Origin: Hymenochaete sp. R1
Lineage: Eukaryota; Basidiomycota; Agaricomycetes; Hymenochaetales; Hymenochaetaceae
Length of the DNA: 56,584 bases
Reading direction: 5' to 3'
Assembly (NCBI GenBank): GCA_019400425.1
Contig: JAFREE010000157.1
Coordinates: 1-56,584, forward strand
In this document: positions 1-10,724 of the stretch, piece after piece
Layout of the letters: every line of letters begins with the position of its first letter
Numbering within the stretch: position 1 is the stretch's first letter
The notes under the pieces: model-generated
Told to the model about the DNA's origin: nothing
Seen by the model: the letters and a program-made list of their open reading frames with translations, nothing else
Databases searched by the model: none
Made by a program: the position numbers and the translations under genes

Positions 1-1717
1 AGTAATCGGAAGGCTGGTGAATAACCCTGTAGCCTTTAGAAGTCACATTTTTGGCATCTTGGGAGGAGATCCAGACTCTACCCGGAGCTCAGGACACTGT
101 GTTCGACGAAAATTTAAGCACTCACACTGCAATGGTTGTGTTTGGTAAACTCGTGTTATGATTCAGGATCATATCTTCGAACCGAATGTCAGTAACATGT
201 GCCGTAAGGCCAAAGAATGTCACCGCAGTCATTGTCTACCTTCCTTCACTATGGGCGTCTTCCCTTCACTCCTTATAACAGTGTGCAAAGCTTTCAAGAA
301 CCTGCCAAGGGCTCCATCAAAACTCAAACCTTGACTTTCGAGATCCGCTTGAGTTTGGGCATCCTGAAGGTAACAAGCGTCGTTCACTTCGTCCCCTCCC
401 GTGCTGAATAGCGACGACCGGAAACGAGAAGATACCTCTCGAATAAGTTCAACAGAGAAATTGAGCGTTGCGGGCGTCGCAAGACGAAGTTGCCCGGCAG
501 GAGGTTCTGAAGGAAATCAATTGGAGAAAAAGAGCGCAGAATGCAGGATACGTACCGTTTGCGAAGTCAGACCATGGAGATGTTTCGTAACAAGCAACAT
601 GTTCGGGATGTGAGTTTCCTATGGATGTTTCGTGACCAGGGGTATCGAGCTCCTGAGACTTAAAGTCATAATTTATGGAAATGAGATGAAGGAATTCGTG
701 TACCAACACCACGTCGACGCCTCTCTGCAAAGCCATATTAAACACGAAGGCCCCGTACAGTACATTAAGGGCAAAACTTACAGCTGCAGCGTAGCTTATT
801 ACCTCTTGCACATCATCCTCGGAGTATACTTGGCTCGAGGAATATGCACCTTCCCTGGACAGTTCCGGAAACACACTTACTTCCAGCGGAAAGCTTTGGC
901 TATCAACAACGTGCCAGTACAAGGTGTTGAGCTGCGTGTTGAGGATATAATTTGATAGTGAGACAAACGAGCAAACCAAATGCATTCACCTTGACCCAGC
1001 TCATTCCATCCAAAGTTCTCTTGATGTCTGGCATTCCGTAGCTGGCGGGAAGTTAGACAGAGCGTCTAAAATGCAGGATACTAAATACAAGTTTCGAGCG
1101 GTATCGAGGCTGAGCCCTCTGTAGGCCTATTCACTTTTTTGTCAGGTGGTTATCCGTGAATGGGAAGACTAGGAACATACAAAGACTGGACTATCTTCCA
1201 CGTGCAAGGGCAAACCCACAGCATACACTTGCCCTTCAAACGAGTACCAAAGCATTTCGAACGTGGTGAGGCCTCGAAACAGACCCAACGTGGAATTTGC
1301 CGTCAACATCGCCGAGCTTCCATCTGCAGGGATGTCTAGCACGTACGATTCGTTCCTACTCTCTAAGCTTGCTAGCGCTTCCTCCGATAACGTCTTTATA
1401 TCTGAGCCAGAAGCGTTGCTGAGGATAAGATGCAGAGCTGTAAGAGTTGAAGACGAGTTGAAAAGGATACTATCAGATACTCCGCGACCGACGACCAAAC
1501 GCCCCAGGTCATCGTCAAAGAGCCTGTCTTTTGTCCTTGAGATGGCGCCTGAAAGATCAGCATCCGTTACGTTTGAGGTAATCTCAAGATCCTTCGAGAG
1601 AAGTAAGAGCTGATTGCCTGAGGAAACCAAACGCGGTATCGGCCAGATAGCGAATCCAATATTGGCTGTCAAGGAAAAGAGCAAGGCCAGGCAGGTAAGC
1701 CGATAGTTCGTCTGCAT
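1..1717 (-). CDS. beta-N-acetylhexosaminidase (GH20), 3' end beyond the window
   Basis: Secreted enzyme family that releases terminal N-acetylglucosamine from chitin oligomers and glycans, relevant to chitin recycling. Nine exons fit: 1717-1181, 1126-1089, 1041-990, 931-782, 724-704, 652-556, 506-240, 174-126 and 77-1, all with GT-AG introns and consistent phase. They give 429 visible residues of an expected total near 550. Residues 1-23 are a signal peptide, followed by WPIPR and the N-terminal GH20 domain. The catalytic domain shows YRGLSLDTARN, LYWHVVDSQSFPLEV, DTPGH, HPEHVACY and the catalytic pair STGGDEVN (D337, E338). Downstream, VVWISSQDA is present. At residue 386 the family's conserved tryptophan (usual text VWEEM) reads lysine (VKEDM). 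Exon 5 codes only seven residues. The start is the first ATG before the signal peptide. Family certain; activity uncertain because of K386. Confidence 0.93.
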
Positions 1718-2372
1718 AGTCGGTTTTCGTCAAAGAACGATCGATCGTGCACGAATGTCCTATGGTCACGAAGCAAAGGTCGCATTCCATACTTCATTAC
1801 CCCCTCCCCCTTTCTGCCACTAATAATGGTATCTTATCGTTTGCACACAGCAAAATCGAAGAGAAGCATCACTGTGCGGAGTCACGATGGCCGAAGAAAC
1901 CGCGTCGAATGCATTGTTCACAAAAACGGTCAGCATTGGCTAGAAGACTCGCGGCCATCCGCTCCGCTTCATATTGAGCGTGATTGAGGAGAATCAGAGG
2001 CAGAAGCGGCTTTTTTTGTTCACTTCGGCAAGAAATGAAGGCTGAGCTGAACGACATGAAGGGAAGGACAAGATTCGTTCGAGCGCAGCGCCCCTCGGAA
2101 GGTCGCGACTGCTCTATCTATGCTTTGTCAGCTCCGACCTCGCCAAACGAAAACGACTACTAGTACTAGTGTGGATATCGATCTGGAGGCTCAAACTCGC
2201 ACTTGGCTCAGAAACTCATGGTCAATTCGCTACATCTAGCTTCGTTCCTCAATCAGTCGCTTTGTTACATCATCGCGGTAAGGATTATCGAACACTTCAG
2301 ACTTTCGCAAGCCATCCTTCTCTTTATCTCAGCGTTGCATTGGCAAGGTGCCATTGCGTGCGCTCGTTCTCG
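1718..2372. other. intergenic: promoter side of the hexosaminidase
   Basis: Lies between the hexosaminidase start and the stop of the nearest Con-6-like gene. I see short T-rich and CT-rich stretches and no convincing coding sequence or TATA box. It probably holds the hexosaminidase promoter and the Con-6-like 3' region. Confidence 0.5.
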
Positions 2373-2705
2373 TCAAACAATGGTATTGCTCGGACCCTTC
2401 AAGTTCTAGCGAGTATGTTAGATCGCAATAAGAAGCCGATTGAAAGCATGACATGCCTTGGTCCCGGCGGTCTGTTGCTTTGCACGGCCAGCGGGCGAGA
2501 TGTCGTTGGAGACTTGACTATTTGCCCCCGTCGACGTGTTTGGTTTGGCAGAAGCGGCTTCTGAACCATGCGTCAGTTCTAGGATCCGTATTCACTTCAT
2601 TTGTGTGCTTCACTTACTGTCTACAGCAAAAGGGTTCCGGAAGAACAAGCCATGTATCGGAAACAGATTAGGTTTGGAATTAGTATTGGAGTGGGTTTCG
2701 GGCAT
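2373..2705 (-). CDS. diverged Con-6-like protein (copy C of tandem array)
   Basis: Third member of a tandem array related to the canonical Con-6 gene at 4236-4810. Exons 2705-2618, 2560-2457 and 2405-2373 give 74 residues. Exon 2 aligns with exon 3 of the canonical gene: AKPNTST against TNPNTST, then a lysine/glutamine-rich end (RAKQQTAGTK against LTKQQAAGYK). Exon 1 ends LFFRNPF, like copy B (LFFRNAI). The intron phase is the same in all three genes (exon begins with the last two bases of a lysine codon). The second intron needs a GC donor (AAG then GCATGT), rarer than GT. The last exon codes ten residues and stops where the canonical gene has its second NPN repeat. The HNPN core is lost, so it may be neofunctionalised or decaying. 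Expression is plausible because the TATA box matches copy A. Function is unknown; the family is named for Neurospora conidiation-specific con-6. Confidence 0.55.
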
Positions 2706-2825
2706 TGTCTGGTCGATGGGGTTACAAGACTCGAGATTTGATCGCTTTCGAGCGGGAAAGCAAATGCAACTTGAAGACGATAGGTCTGGAAGGGAAGTAT
2801 TACTCTCTGGCTCCCTTGCAGTTTA

Positions 2826-2834
2826 CCTTTTATA
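2826..2834 (-). promoter_or_regulatory. TATA box of Con-6-like copy C
   Basis: TATAAAAGG on the minus strand, about 120 bases before the ATG at 2705. The surrounding 13 bases (taccttttatacc on the plus strand) are identical to those before copy A, at nearly the same distance. Confidence 0.6.
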
Positions 2835-2983
2835 CCATAGTTTCAGGTCACACGCTCAAGCGCAGAACTTAGATTATTTTTAGTACCAACGCTTCTGACG
2901 TTGAAAAAAAACTTGACTCCGTGCCTCGCGATTCAATTGTCTCGTCTGGTTAGCAAATGTCCGACAAGCCGTTGTTATGGTCT

Positions 2984-3476
2984 TCATGGAATCATTTCAA
3001 AGTTATTCATCTGCAGTTCATCGTTCTCGTTACATCGCTCTCGACGCCTCTCGTTATCTCGGTGCCGCCCACAGGTTCGCACAAATACGTGTGCGCGTGT
3101 GTACTCTTTCTTTTTGACGGACGGATACATAGTCACTTCCTTTTCTTGCGGGATGAAACCTACGGGCAAATTCCAAATCTGTTAGATCACAAAAAACTGA
3201 TGATAAAGCACTGTTCACCTTAGACTTAGCGGTTTGTTTCTTGCTAGACTTGGCGGGCGACATGCTCTTCAAGTTGTTGACGGTTTGAGAAGATTTCTCG
3301 TCTGTCTTCGCTGCCGAGTTCGGTACGATCGAAGTAGTTTCTGTACTATAGTTCGAGGCTCACATTCGCTTCAGCTTAAAGCCTGACTCACTGTAGCCCT
3401 CAATGGCGTTTCGGAAGAAGAGTCCATAGGAATGATGTTCTTCCGGGATTTGGATGTCCGAAGGAGGATCAGACAT
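2984..3476 (-). CDS. diverged Con-6-like protein (copy B of tandem array)
   Basis: Middle member of the array. Exon 1 is 3476-3392 and exon 2 is 3340-3219. They encode about 69 residues: an N-terminal part ending LFFRNAIEGYK, then a segment with VPNSAAK and KKQTAKSK that aligns in length, phase and exon borders with the Con-6 repeats of copies A and C. A third exon from 3178 can read on as a charged tail to a stop at 2984 (64 further residues, total 133). The acceptor AACAG is good, but the tail matches nothing in the other copies, and a donor-like GTAGGT lies near its beginning, so the 3' end is uncertain. The NPN core has degenerated to VPN. No TATA box is seen at the position where copies A and C have one. 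It could be a diverged gene or an early pseudogene. Confidence 0.45.
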
Positions 3477-4235
3477 TGTGCGACTGATGGGATTCGGAGG
3501 CCCGAGATTTGATGGCTATTAAGCAGGAAAGAAATACAAAAGGTAGCAGGGCAGGAAGGGATGTACTTCAGACTTCCTGCAACGTTCACAGGGGTTGGCG
3601 TCGCTGATCAACAGCGCTACTCTTCTCTTTATGGTAGACAATTCTCAGTCCTTTTGAAAAAGCGTCCGGGATGGGATCATTTCCAGTTTCCTACACGTGG
3701 CCTCTGCGCAAAGAACATATTGGAATGAGTGAAGTATAATCTTAAGGGAAAGGCTGGTGCTTGATGAACGTCAAACCTGAGGACGATGAGGGCGGACTCA
3801 TGAAGGACCAAAAATTGTAGTCCATAAAGACATAGTAGGCAGCAGCACTCCTATTTTACGCAGCTCATTTTCAGCATCCTTTATACATGAACCTTTGTTC
3901 CAGCGATTGCGACATGCTAAAGAAACAATTGAGACTCGATACTAATATTCTAGCATCGTTTAGACTTTAGGGACAGGCTCCTTCAAGACCTTGATGTGAT
4001 CCTTAGATCATCCCAGATAGTCGCGCTCTCGTAAATCACTAGCACCGTTAGGAAAGATTGGAACACCTAGTCCAAGATGACTTCAGATCTCGAACACATA
4101 ACCTTTCGAAAGCTATTCGCCTGACAAACGACAGTTCAAAGTGATTTACTCGGAAGTAACTTTCTGATTCAGATTACAACGCAGTGGCGTGAGAGCGTTC
4201 TAAGAATACATGCAACAATAACGAACGGATAGAAG
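3477..4235. other. intergenic between Con-6-like copies A and B
   Basis: No open reading frame or conserved motif was recognised. It holds the 3' region of copy A and the presumed promoter of copy B, without the TATA box shared by copies A and C. Confidence 0.5.
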
Positions 4236-4810
4236 TCAAAGAGCATTGTGTTCACTGAGCACTTGAACAGAATGATTTTTCGCAGATGCACCGACGTTCG
4301 GGTTGTGCAGAGCAGCCTGACGAAATGTTATACGCATCAGCCACTTCAACCACAAATTCTAAGGCGAACTAACCTTGTGCCCCGCGATTACTCGTGATTC
4401 ATCCTTCTCAGTGCTTTCTGAAGATTGGGCCGCATGGTCGAGAACCTCTTGAGCGTGTCCCTTCGCTTGGTCGGAGACGTTCGGATTATGCAACGCCGAC
4501 TGCATGTAGATGTGGTTACACTATGAAGATGCATGAGGACTAGAAGTACAACTCACCTTGTACCCAGCAGCTTGCTGCTTTGTAAGGTCAACAGGGGCCA
4601 TGTCCTCGAGAACTTGGCGCGAATGCTCCTTCGCTTCTGTCGACGTGTTTGGGTTGGTGAGGGTGGCTTCTGTAGCACAAATCAGTACTTGCTTCTCTAT
4701 TCACCAGGCGCTCAACTAACTGTGCCCTGCTGCGACCTAAGGGAAGAGGAGACCATCAGTTCCTCGAACTCTGACAAACAATGATTGAGACCTACGTGAA
4801 CGGTAGACAT
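4236..4810 (-). CDS. Con-6 family protein (conidiation-specific type), canonical copy A
   Basis: Small soluble protein of the Con-6 family (Pfam Con-6), first known as developmentally induced during Neurospora conidiation; molecular role unknown. Five exons (4810-4796, 4736-4721, 4669-4557, 4499-4374, 4316-4236) give 116 residues. Three repeats follow the family pattern of a glycine-aromatic/His-lysine lead, an A/S-L-x-NPN core and a KxH segment: TLTNPNTSTEAKEH, SALHNPNVSDQAKGH and AALHNPNVGASAKNH. Each repeat sits in its own exon, and the lysine before each repeat falls at the exon border, which argues for growth by exon duplication. The first two coding exons are only 15 and 16 nt. The TATA box at 4922-4930 belongs to this gene. 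Two diverged paralogues follow downstream on the same strand. Confidence 0.88.
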
Positions 4811-4921
4811 CGTGTGAATGATAGGGTTATAAGTCTTGACAGATTTCAGGAAGGAAAGTAGCTGTAAAGGGTAAGTTCGGAGTAAATGGATTTCTGGTCT
4901 TCCTGGTGCTCTCTTCCTGTA

Positions 4922-4930
4922 CCTTTTATA
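4922..4930 (-). promoter_or_regulatory. TATA box of Con-6 copy A
   Basis: TATAAAAGG on the minus strand, about 115 bases upstream of the ATG at 4810. It lies in a 13-base block identical to the one before copy C. The rest of 4811-5382 is A/T-mixed intergenic sequence with no gene seen. Confidence 0.65.
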
Positions 4931-5382
4931 CCTTTGTTACACCAAGTCTATCGCGATTTTGGAAATGAAGGAATGACTTCACATCGACGTCATGGCACCT
5001 TAATTTTTCCCGTATGACTAGCTTTGTGCGCGCTTGGCAACCAGGCGTCCGTTTCGTGCGGGACGGGCATCGGTGCGCCAGCCTTAAAAACGAACCACCA
5101 CAATGAATTACTACAAACGAGTCTCTTCACTTACAGCACACTCCATTCTCAAAGCACTGATCTTTCGCTTCCGTCGTTTCGAATGGCCGTGGAGCTCCGC
5201 TTCAGATTGAAGTACCGTAAGGTCTGTTGGAGATGTGTGGGGCTCGCGTGGTGTTTACCGAAGGTCTCGACTCCGATTGTATTTGAAAATGCTTCTCACC
5301 ATCCCGTTTTGATTCTTCAGCCAAAGCTGGGCATGGACACCTTGTTTTTCTCGCGGAAGAGTGAAGTAAATTAAACAACGTC

Positions 5383-8300
5383 CTATGTACTGAAGGTGAA
5401 TACAGCATCACGTATTTGTACTCTGACGCTCCTGTCTGAAGGCCAATCAAAGTTCAATTCGGTCAAAGTCGCTTCCACCGTAAGTGTACCTGAAGAAGAT
5501 AATTAAACATTTTGAATTTAAATCTGGGCGATGTCTCAACGAACCTTGGTCTTGCAGGACAAAAGGCAGCGTTCTGAATGGCTCGGAACCTCCATGGCCT
5601 TGACGGGGCGGGGCGCCGGGGTTAAAGAAGCTTGCAAAGCTTGAACCGACTTTCCACACCAAAAGAACATTTTCTTCGACGGAAAGCGTCACCAGACGTC
5701 GGCCGTCGGGAGAGAATGAAACACCAGATAATTTCCTCCGATGACCTTCAAGCACGTAAAGTCGTGTAGCGGTCTTCAGGTCATACATGATTACCGCTCC
5801 TTCGCTCGTCCCAACTGCCAGACGCTGGGTACCCATATGGAAGTCAAGAGTCTGGAAGCTATCGGAATGTATTGGTTTCATTTCATGGTAATGAGATTTC
5901 CCGAATACTCACGTCTGGACAACAAGTGCTATAACTTCCGTAGCCGTGTCTTGAACTGCCTCACGGTCTGAATTCGAGGCTGGATCAAGTGACTTCACAA
6001 CAGCTTCCATCAACCTTGGTAAATTAGGTAACAGTACCAGAGGCCTCTGCTCAAGATTAGCTTCTGTGACAAGTCTCCAATAATGCGTTTTTGGATCATA
6101 CCTTTCGTATGATGAAGGCTATGATCTGCATAGTCGATTTGCTATAATCGACAGACCGTGGATGTAGAATATCCAAGGACAAGGTCGTCACGAACAAAGG
6201 GCTGTTGCTAGAAGCGATTTGAAGAACAGCTGCGCGCGCTGCTGGACCTGGGCTCTTCATGGATATTGACGATTTACGAGAGGAAGTCGCAAGCACAAAT
6301 ATGGAGCGGAGGGCTTCCATTGCATCGATATAATGTTGCCAGGTCTCAAATCCGCGAGAGCATAATTCAATCGCCATTGCGCGGTGCGGAGATGTGTCAT
6401 CATTGAAGTACATCGCTATAGATTTTGAGATGTCTGACAAAGTGCTGGGAACGTGTTAGAGGAAGATATCGACAAAAGATGATGACATTACTGACGTCGC
6501 TGTCAACAAACTGTATTTCTCGATCGCTATCTTTCCGCAAAGGCTTAGAGCGAGTGCTGCATTCGGGGACTGACGTTCGTCTGGAGGTACGACTAATGGC
6601 ACTGGCGGGATTGGTCAGTGCAGATGCAAATACCGAAAAGACCATAGACGCACATTTGTGCCGCCAGCGTTCAATGATTGTCGTCACTCCCTCGTCGTTC
6701 AGTCGGGCTATTTCGCTTTCAAAGATATCCTTTGCCGAAAGTCGGACCTCTCCAACTGCGACAGTGAACTAAGATGGAAGTCACTATTTATAGGAATTGA
6801 AGCGGTCTACCTGATGATTCATCCCAACGTTGGACAAGTAAGGCCAAGTCAGGTGCCTGATAGCTCGCCCCAACCAACAGAGGCAGAGTGATGGCATAAA
6901 ATGAGAGTAAGGTATTTCCCGCCACTTCAGCTTCTGAAATAATGTTAGAGCAGTCGTAGAGGAAGATAGGGCTTCCTGACCTTTAGCTCTCATAACTACT
7001 CGTAAGAGAGCGCAGACTACCAGAAGCCGGATGGCAGTGATAGCAGGAGAAATGCACCACGGTCCGATAGGGACATCATGGAAGAGAGTTTGAACTGTTT
7101 TTTGATCACTAATGACATATGAGAACATTACAAAACAAGTGCACGCTTATTCCTACCTGATTGAGTGTGTCTGAGCACGAATAGCGCCTTTATCGATCCT
7201 TAGAAGGTCATAGACGAGATGATCCACCTGCTCATCTATGTTTGGTGTATGGAAAACGAAAAGAAGAGACTTGGAGTTCCGAAGTCCAGTTCCAGTATCA
7301 AAGCATTCTGAAGGGGGACTTATAAATCATCGATGTTTAAGCGAAATAAAAGGAGCAAGCATACCGCTGATAATCGCTTCTAAGTCAAATAAGAGCATAG
7401 AAGCTGTAAGACGTGTCTCAGTCGACAACGAAAGTGTGTACGCGTGTGAAGACTCACGAGGAAATGCTAACATTGTTGATTTATTTAGGGGTGCAATAGG
7501 CGATGAAGGCAGATCCTTGTAGGGTCCACCTAAATGTCTACCGCAATATTGCTTAAATCAATACTAATTTAATGCATGTAGAATATAGCAGGACTCACTC
7601 TGAGTACCAGCCGCCCTGTTCAAGCATTTCTGAAGCCTTATCCATTTTCATAGAGCGCCAAAACTCTTTGGTTTTACTGTCCCACAGCCGTGCACGGCCA
7701 TCCTCATACATTAGCATGAGATTGTCCGGATTGACGCAAATCGTTCGAAGAGGAGCTGGTGAACCAGGTATGAGAAACAGGCTAAGAACGGATGAAATGC
7801 TGCAAGTCATGAAAGGAGTTAAACTCTTACTAGCTCAAAGTATCGGCGGCAATGACGGCGATAGTGCCATCGGCTGATATGCATAAGCAGCAGTCTCGCA
7901 TGCGCCCCGTCATATCGTCTCGAAGGTGGACGACGTCCTTTAAAGGCTTGATGAAGATGATCCATCGTGACTCCAGCTTCAATGATCTATGAAGAATAAT
8001 GATCAAAGGATTACCAGTTTGAGACGTTTCAGTAAAGAAGCTTGGATCACCTTTGATCCCATATACTGACTGATCCATCATCACCTCCACCAACGATTAA
8101 CGACCGGCTTGTTTTGCAAGAAGTGACACCGAACAAGCTTAGAATAGCAAATCCGCCATCACGGTGTGCTGAATCGTCCCGACCAAAGTTGAGTTGAACA
8201 AGATCATTGATTGTCGCAATCTCTAGTTTGGTATCATCTAAATGCATGTATTAGTTCTGGAATCGTGCCTACGAGATGGAAATACCTTACTGAAGCCGAG

Positions 8301-10512
8301 CACTATGTAGTCAATGCTTAAAGGAAGCATGGAAGTTATAAGTCGTTTGTAATTCTGTTTCTTAGAAGCCGATCTCGTCCATAAAATATCTGTCCTCTTC
8401 TTTGAATTGATTGCCGTAGGTTCCTCTAAACATACGATGCTTTGCATGTCATTGTTCATGTTTAATGCAATGGTTTTCCGCAAGGGTGAGACGGAGTACA
8501 TCGCATTCTCGTCTACTGGGGCTGAGGATATGAGGCTAGGGCTTAGTCCATTAATATTGTTAAGACAGTGTACATGCAAAGAATCTACTACAAAAATTTA
8601 CTTACTCTGAATGCATATTCCCGTTTAGTTTATTCGAGTTGTTCATTTCTATCACTGAAAAGTCATACATCTCTTGTTTGTTCTGCATACGGAATTCAGA
8701 CTGTGTTATAATAAGGCCCATAGCTGACGTACGGCGAAGAGCAGAAGCAGATGGTTGTTATACCTCCACTCGGCCTCGACTAGCGGACTAGTCAGAGGAA
8801 TGATACTTGTCAAGGAAAGCGAGCTATCGACAATCTCGAAAACCTTCCAAAACCCCTTCAATTTTGTATCGAGACAAAATAACGATTTTGCCACTCACGA
8901 ATAATTCGGTTCGAGACCATGCTAAACCCGTCATGCTATCAGACTTCTTCATCTTCAGGTTGAGTACCGGGCCCTTTGATTGCAGCGATCCGCCTATTGT
9001 CTCCTGTAAGAGAACGAAACGGGCCTGGGGTTGTATAGAGTCCTCCGGAAACTCGACCCGCTCATATTTCGAGATAAGAGTCTTGAAAGGCTGCGAAAGA
9101 GATGTACTGGGTTTCCTAGCGCTGGAGGGGACCGAAGAGAGGGATGTTTGCGCTGGTGATTGCAGATCTACTAGGTGCAAATGGAAGGCGCCAGCCTCGT
9201 CCATTTGAAGAATCCTTATAGCCCCTTCGTAAAACAGGCATTCATCATTCCGCTTTCGTGTAGTTTGGATAAAAGATACCTGATTCGTCTTGGAAAATGC
9301 TCATGGTCTCTATCTGACCGCTCAGAATCACATCACCGATCTTAGAGAGGAAGCTCTCTCCGCAATCACAAGTTGATGTTGACGGGCACTCAAAGGCGAT
9401 CAATCGTACCTGCCGCTCCTCATTGGTGGCAGCCAGAGACGTGGAATGGTCGTCCAACTGACCCATTGCAATAATTAAATTGCTCTAGGGACTGGTTAAC
9501 TCGGTTAAAGTGGAGAGCGTGCGTCCTGACTCACGTTTTCGTCGGCCCTCATGCAATGCAAGCCCTGCCATAACCATGATGACGGTAATTCTCCGGGTGG
9601 ATTCGGAATATGACAAGTTTCTGGATGGGAAGAGGAAATGCATGTTCCATCTACAGTCTTGTACAGAGATAACTGCCTATTATGTTTGAGAAGGGGATGT
9701 CAAGACAAGGAGACAACCTACCCAGACTCTTGAAGTGTAAGGAATAGCTCCCCTTCGGCAAGCACCTGGATGCCAGTGACTTTATGCCCATCGCCCAGAA
9801 AACGAGGAAGAATTCTCGAACGAAGAGTAAGTCTCTTCTGATATGCATGAACAGTTCCAGTAGCTTCGAAAGTAGGCGAGAGCGGAGGCGATATTGGCGG
9901 AGTATGTATGGGTGTCGAAGTGGTGTCCATTGATACAAAGGAGTTAGAATCGTCCATTAGATGGCGAGGTGACGACTCGTATGGCGCAAGAGATGCCTGT
10001 GGTGACCGATCCTTCACGTCTCTTCCTGCCCCATCCGAGATCATATCCTTCATACGTTCTTGCTCATCCTCGAAATCGACAAAGTTCTTCGGTGCTTCCG
10101 CCTGCTCCCTGGACAATCCTGATACGGCTCGGGATTTGTGGGACGTCAAATTCGTCCTGGAAGCCGATGGAGACGCGTTTCTGGAGTGCGAAACGGAAAG
10201 ATGGTATGGTCTCCGATAGGGAAGAGGGGGTATCTCGCCTGTAGGTGCTACTGAGAGGTTTCGTCCTGCGTTGGGCTCGGATTTCCGTCTGATCCTCTTC
10301 GGCTTCGATAGAGCTGGTCGAAACACGTAGAGACAACCATCTTCGCATCCAACAACTGCACCCCATGGCGATTTATGTTTCAGCCCTTCGTCAGTCGACT
10401 CGTACCGCACTTCATCCAGGCCCCAGGACGCGAAAATGGCCGGCTTAGATTCAATGCGCGATGATTGGGCTTTATGGGGTTCAAACGATAACGCAAAGTT
10501 GAGACCGTCCAT
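5383..10512 (-). CDS. WD40 protein, WDR7 / rabconnectin-3 beta-like
   Basis: Large multi-exon gene. The first exon (10512-9722, 263 codons) holds an N-terminal WD region (GAVVGCEDGCLYVFRP), a serine/proline-rich insert and the start of the next blade (GDGHKVTGIQVLAEG). Later exons keep WD40 character, with RLIAFECP, GLAWSRTELF and a block with RTICVNPDNLMLMYEDGRA, LWDSKTKEFWRSM and ASEMLEQGGW, close to the WDR7 linker before its helical part. The C terminus has two typical blades (LAVGTSEGAVIMYDLKTA and LSGVSFSPDGRRLVTLS, then VWKVGSS). The last exon adds about 38 residues to a TAG at 5383. In animals WDR7 pairs with DMXL proteins to regulate V-ATPase assembly, and a similar role is inferred here. 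Budding yeast RAVE has no obvious WDR7. I estimate 1300-1400 residues and more than 15 introns; inner exon borders were not all fixed. Confidence 0.8.
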
Positions 10513-10724
10513 TAAGGTTGTTTTCTTCTCTTTTGTTCCGGTTTTTTTTTCTGTTTATTAGTGAGTTTGAGCTGGAGAAGAAAGTTGGGACATGATGGGG
10601 GTGGTCGAAGAAGTTCACCAGGCTGTCACGGCTGCAGCTTGCAGGCTTGCTGCTCGACGCGTTCATATTCCTCATAAGGCCCTTTGCTATCTACACTCAT
10701 GAACATAGCCAGACTCTCATTCGC
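10513..10724. promoter_or_regulatory. short divergent promoter region
   Basis: Only 212 bases separate the start of the WDR7-like gene (minus) from that of the unknown gene at 10725 (plus). It contains a T-rich run near 10536-10560 and no clear TATA box. Shared regulation is possible but not shown. Confidence 0.5.

Noticed and set aside
8880..8940. B-box-like GGTTCGAGACC resembling a tRNA
   Set aside because: No A box, no cloverleaf, and it lies inside an exon of the WDR7-like gene.
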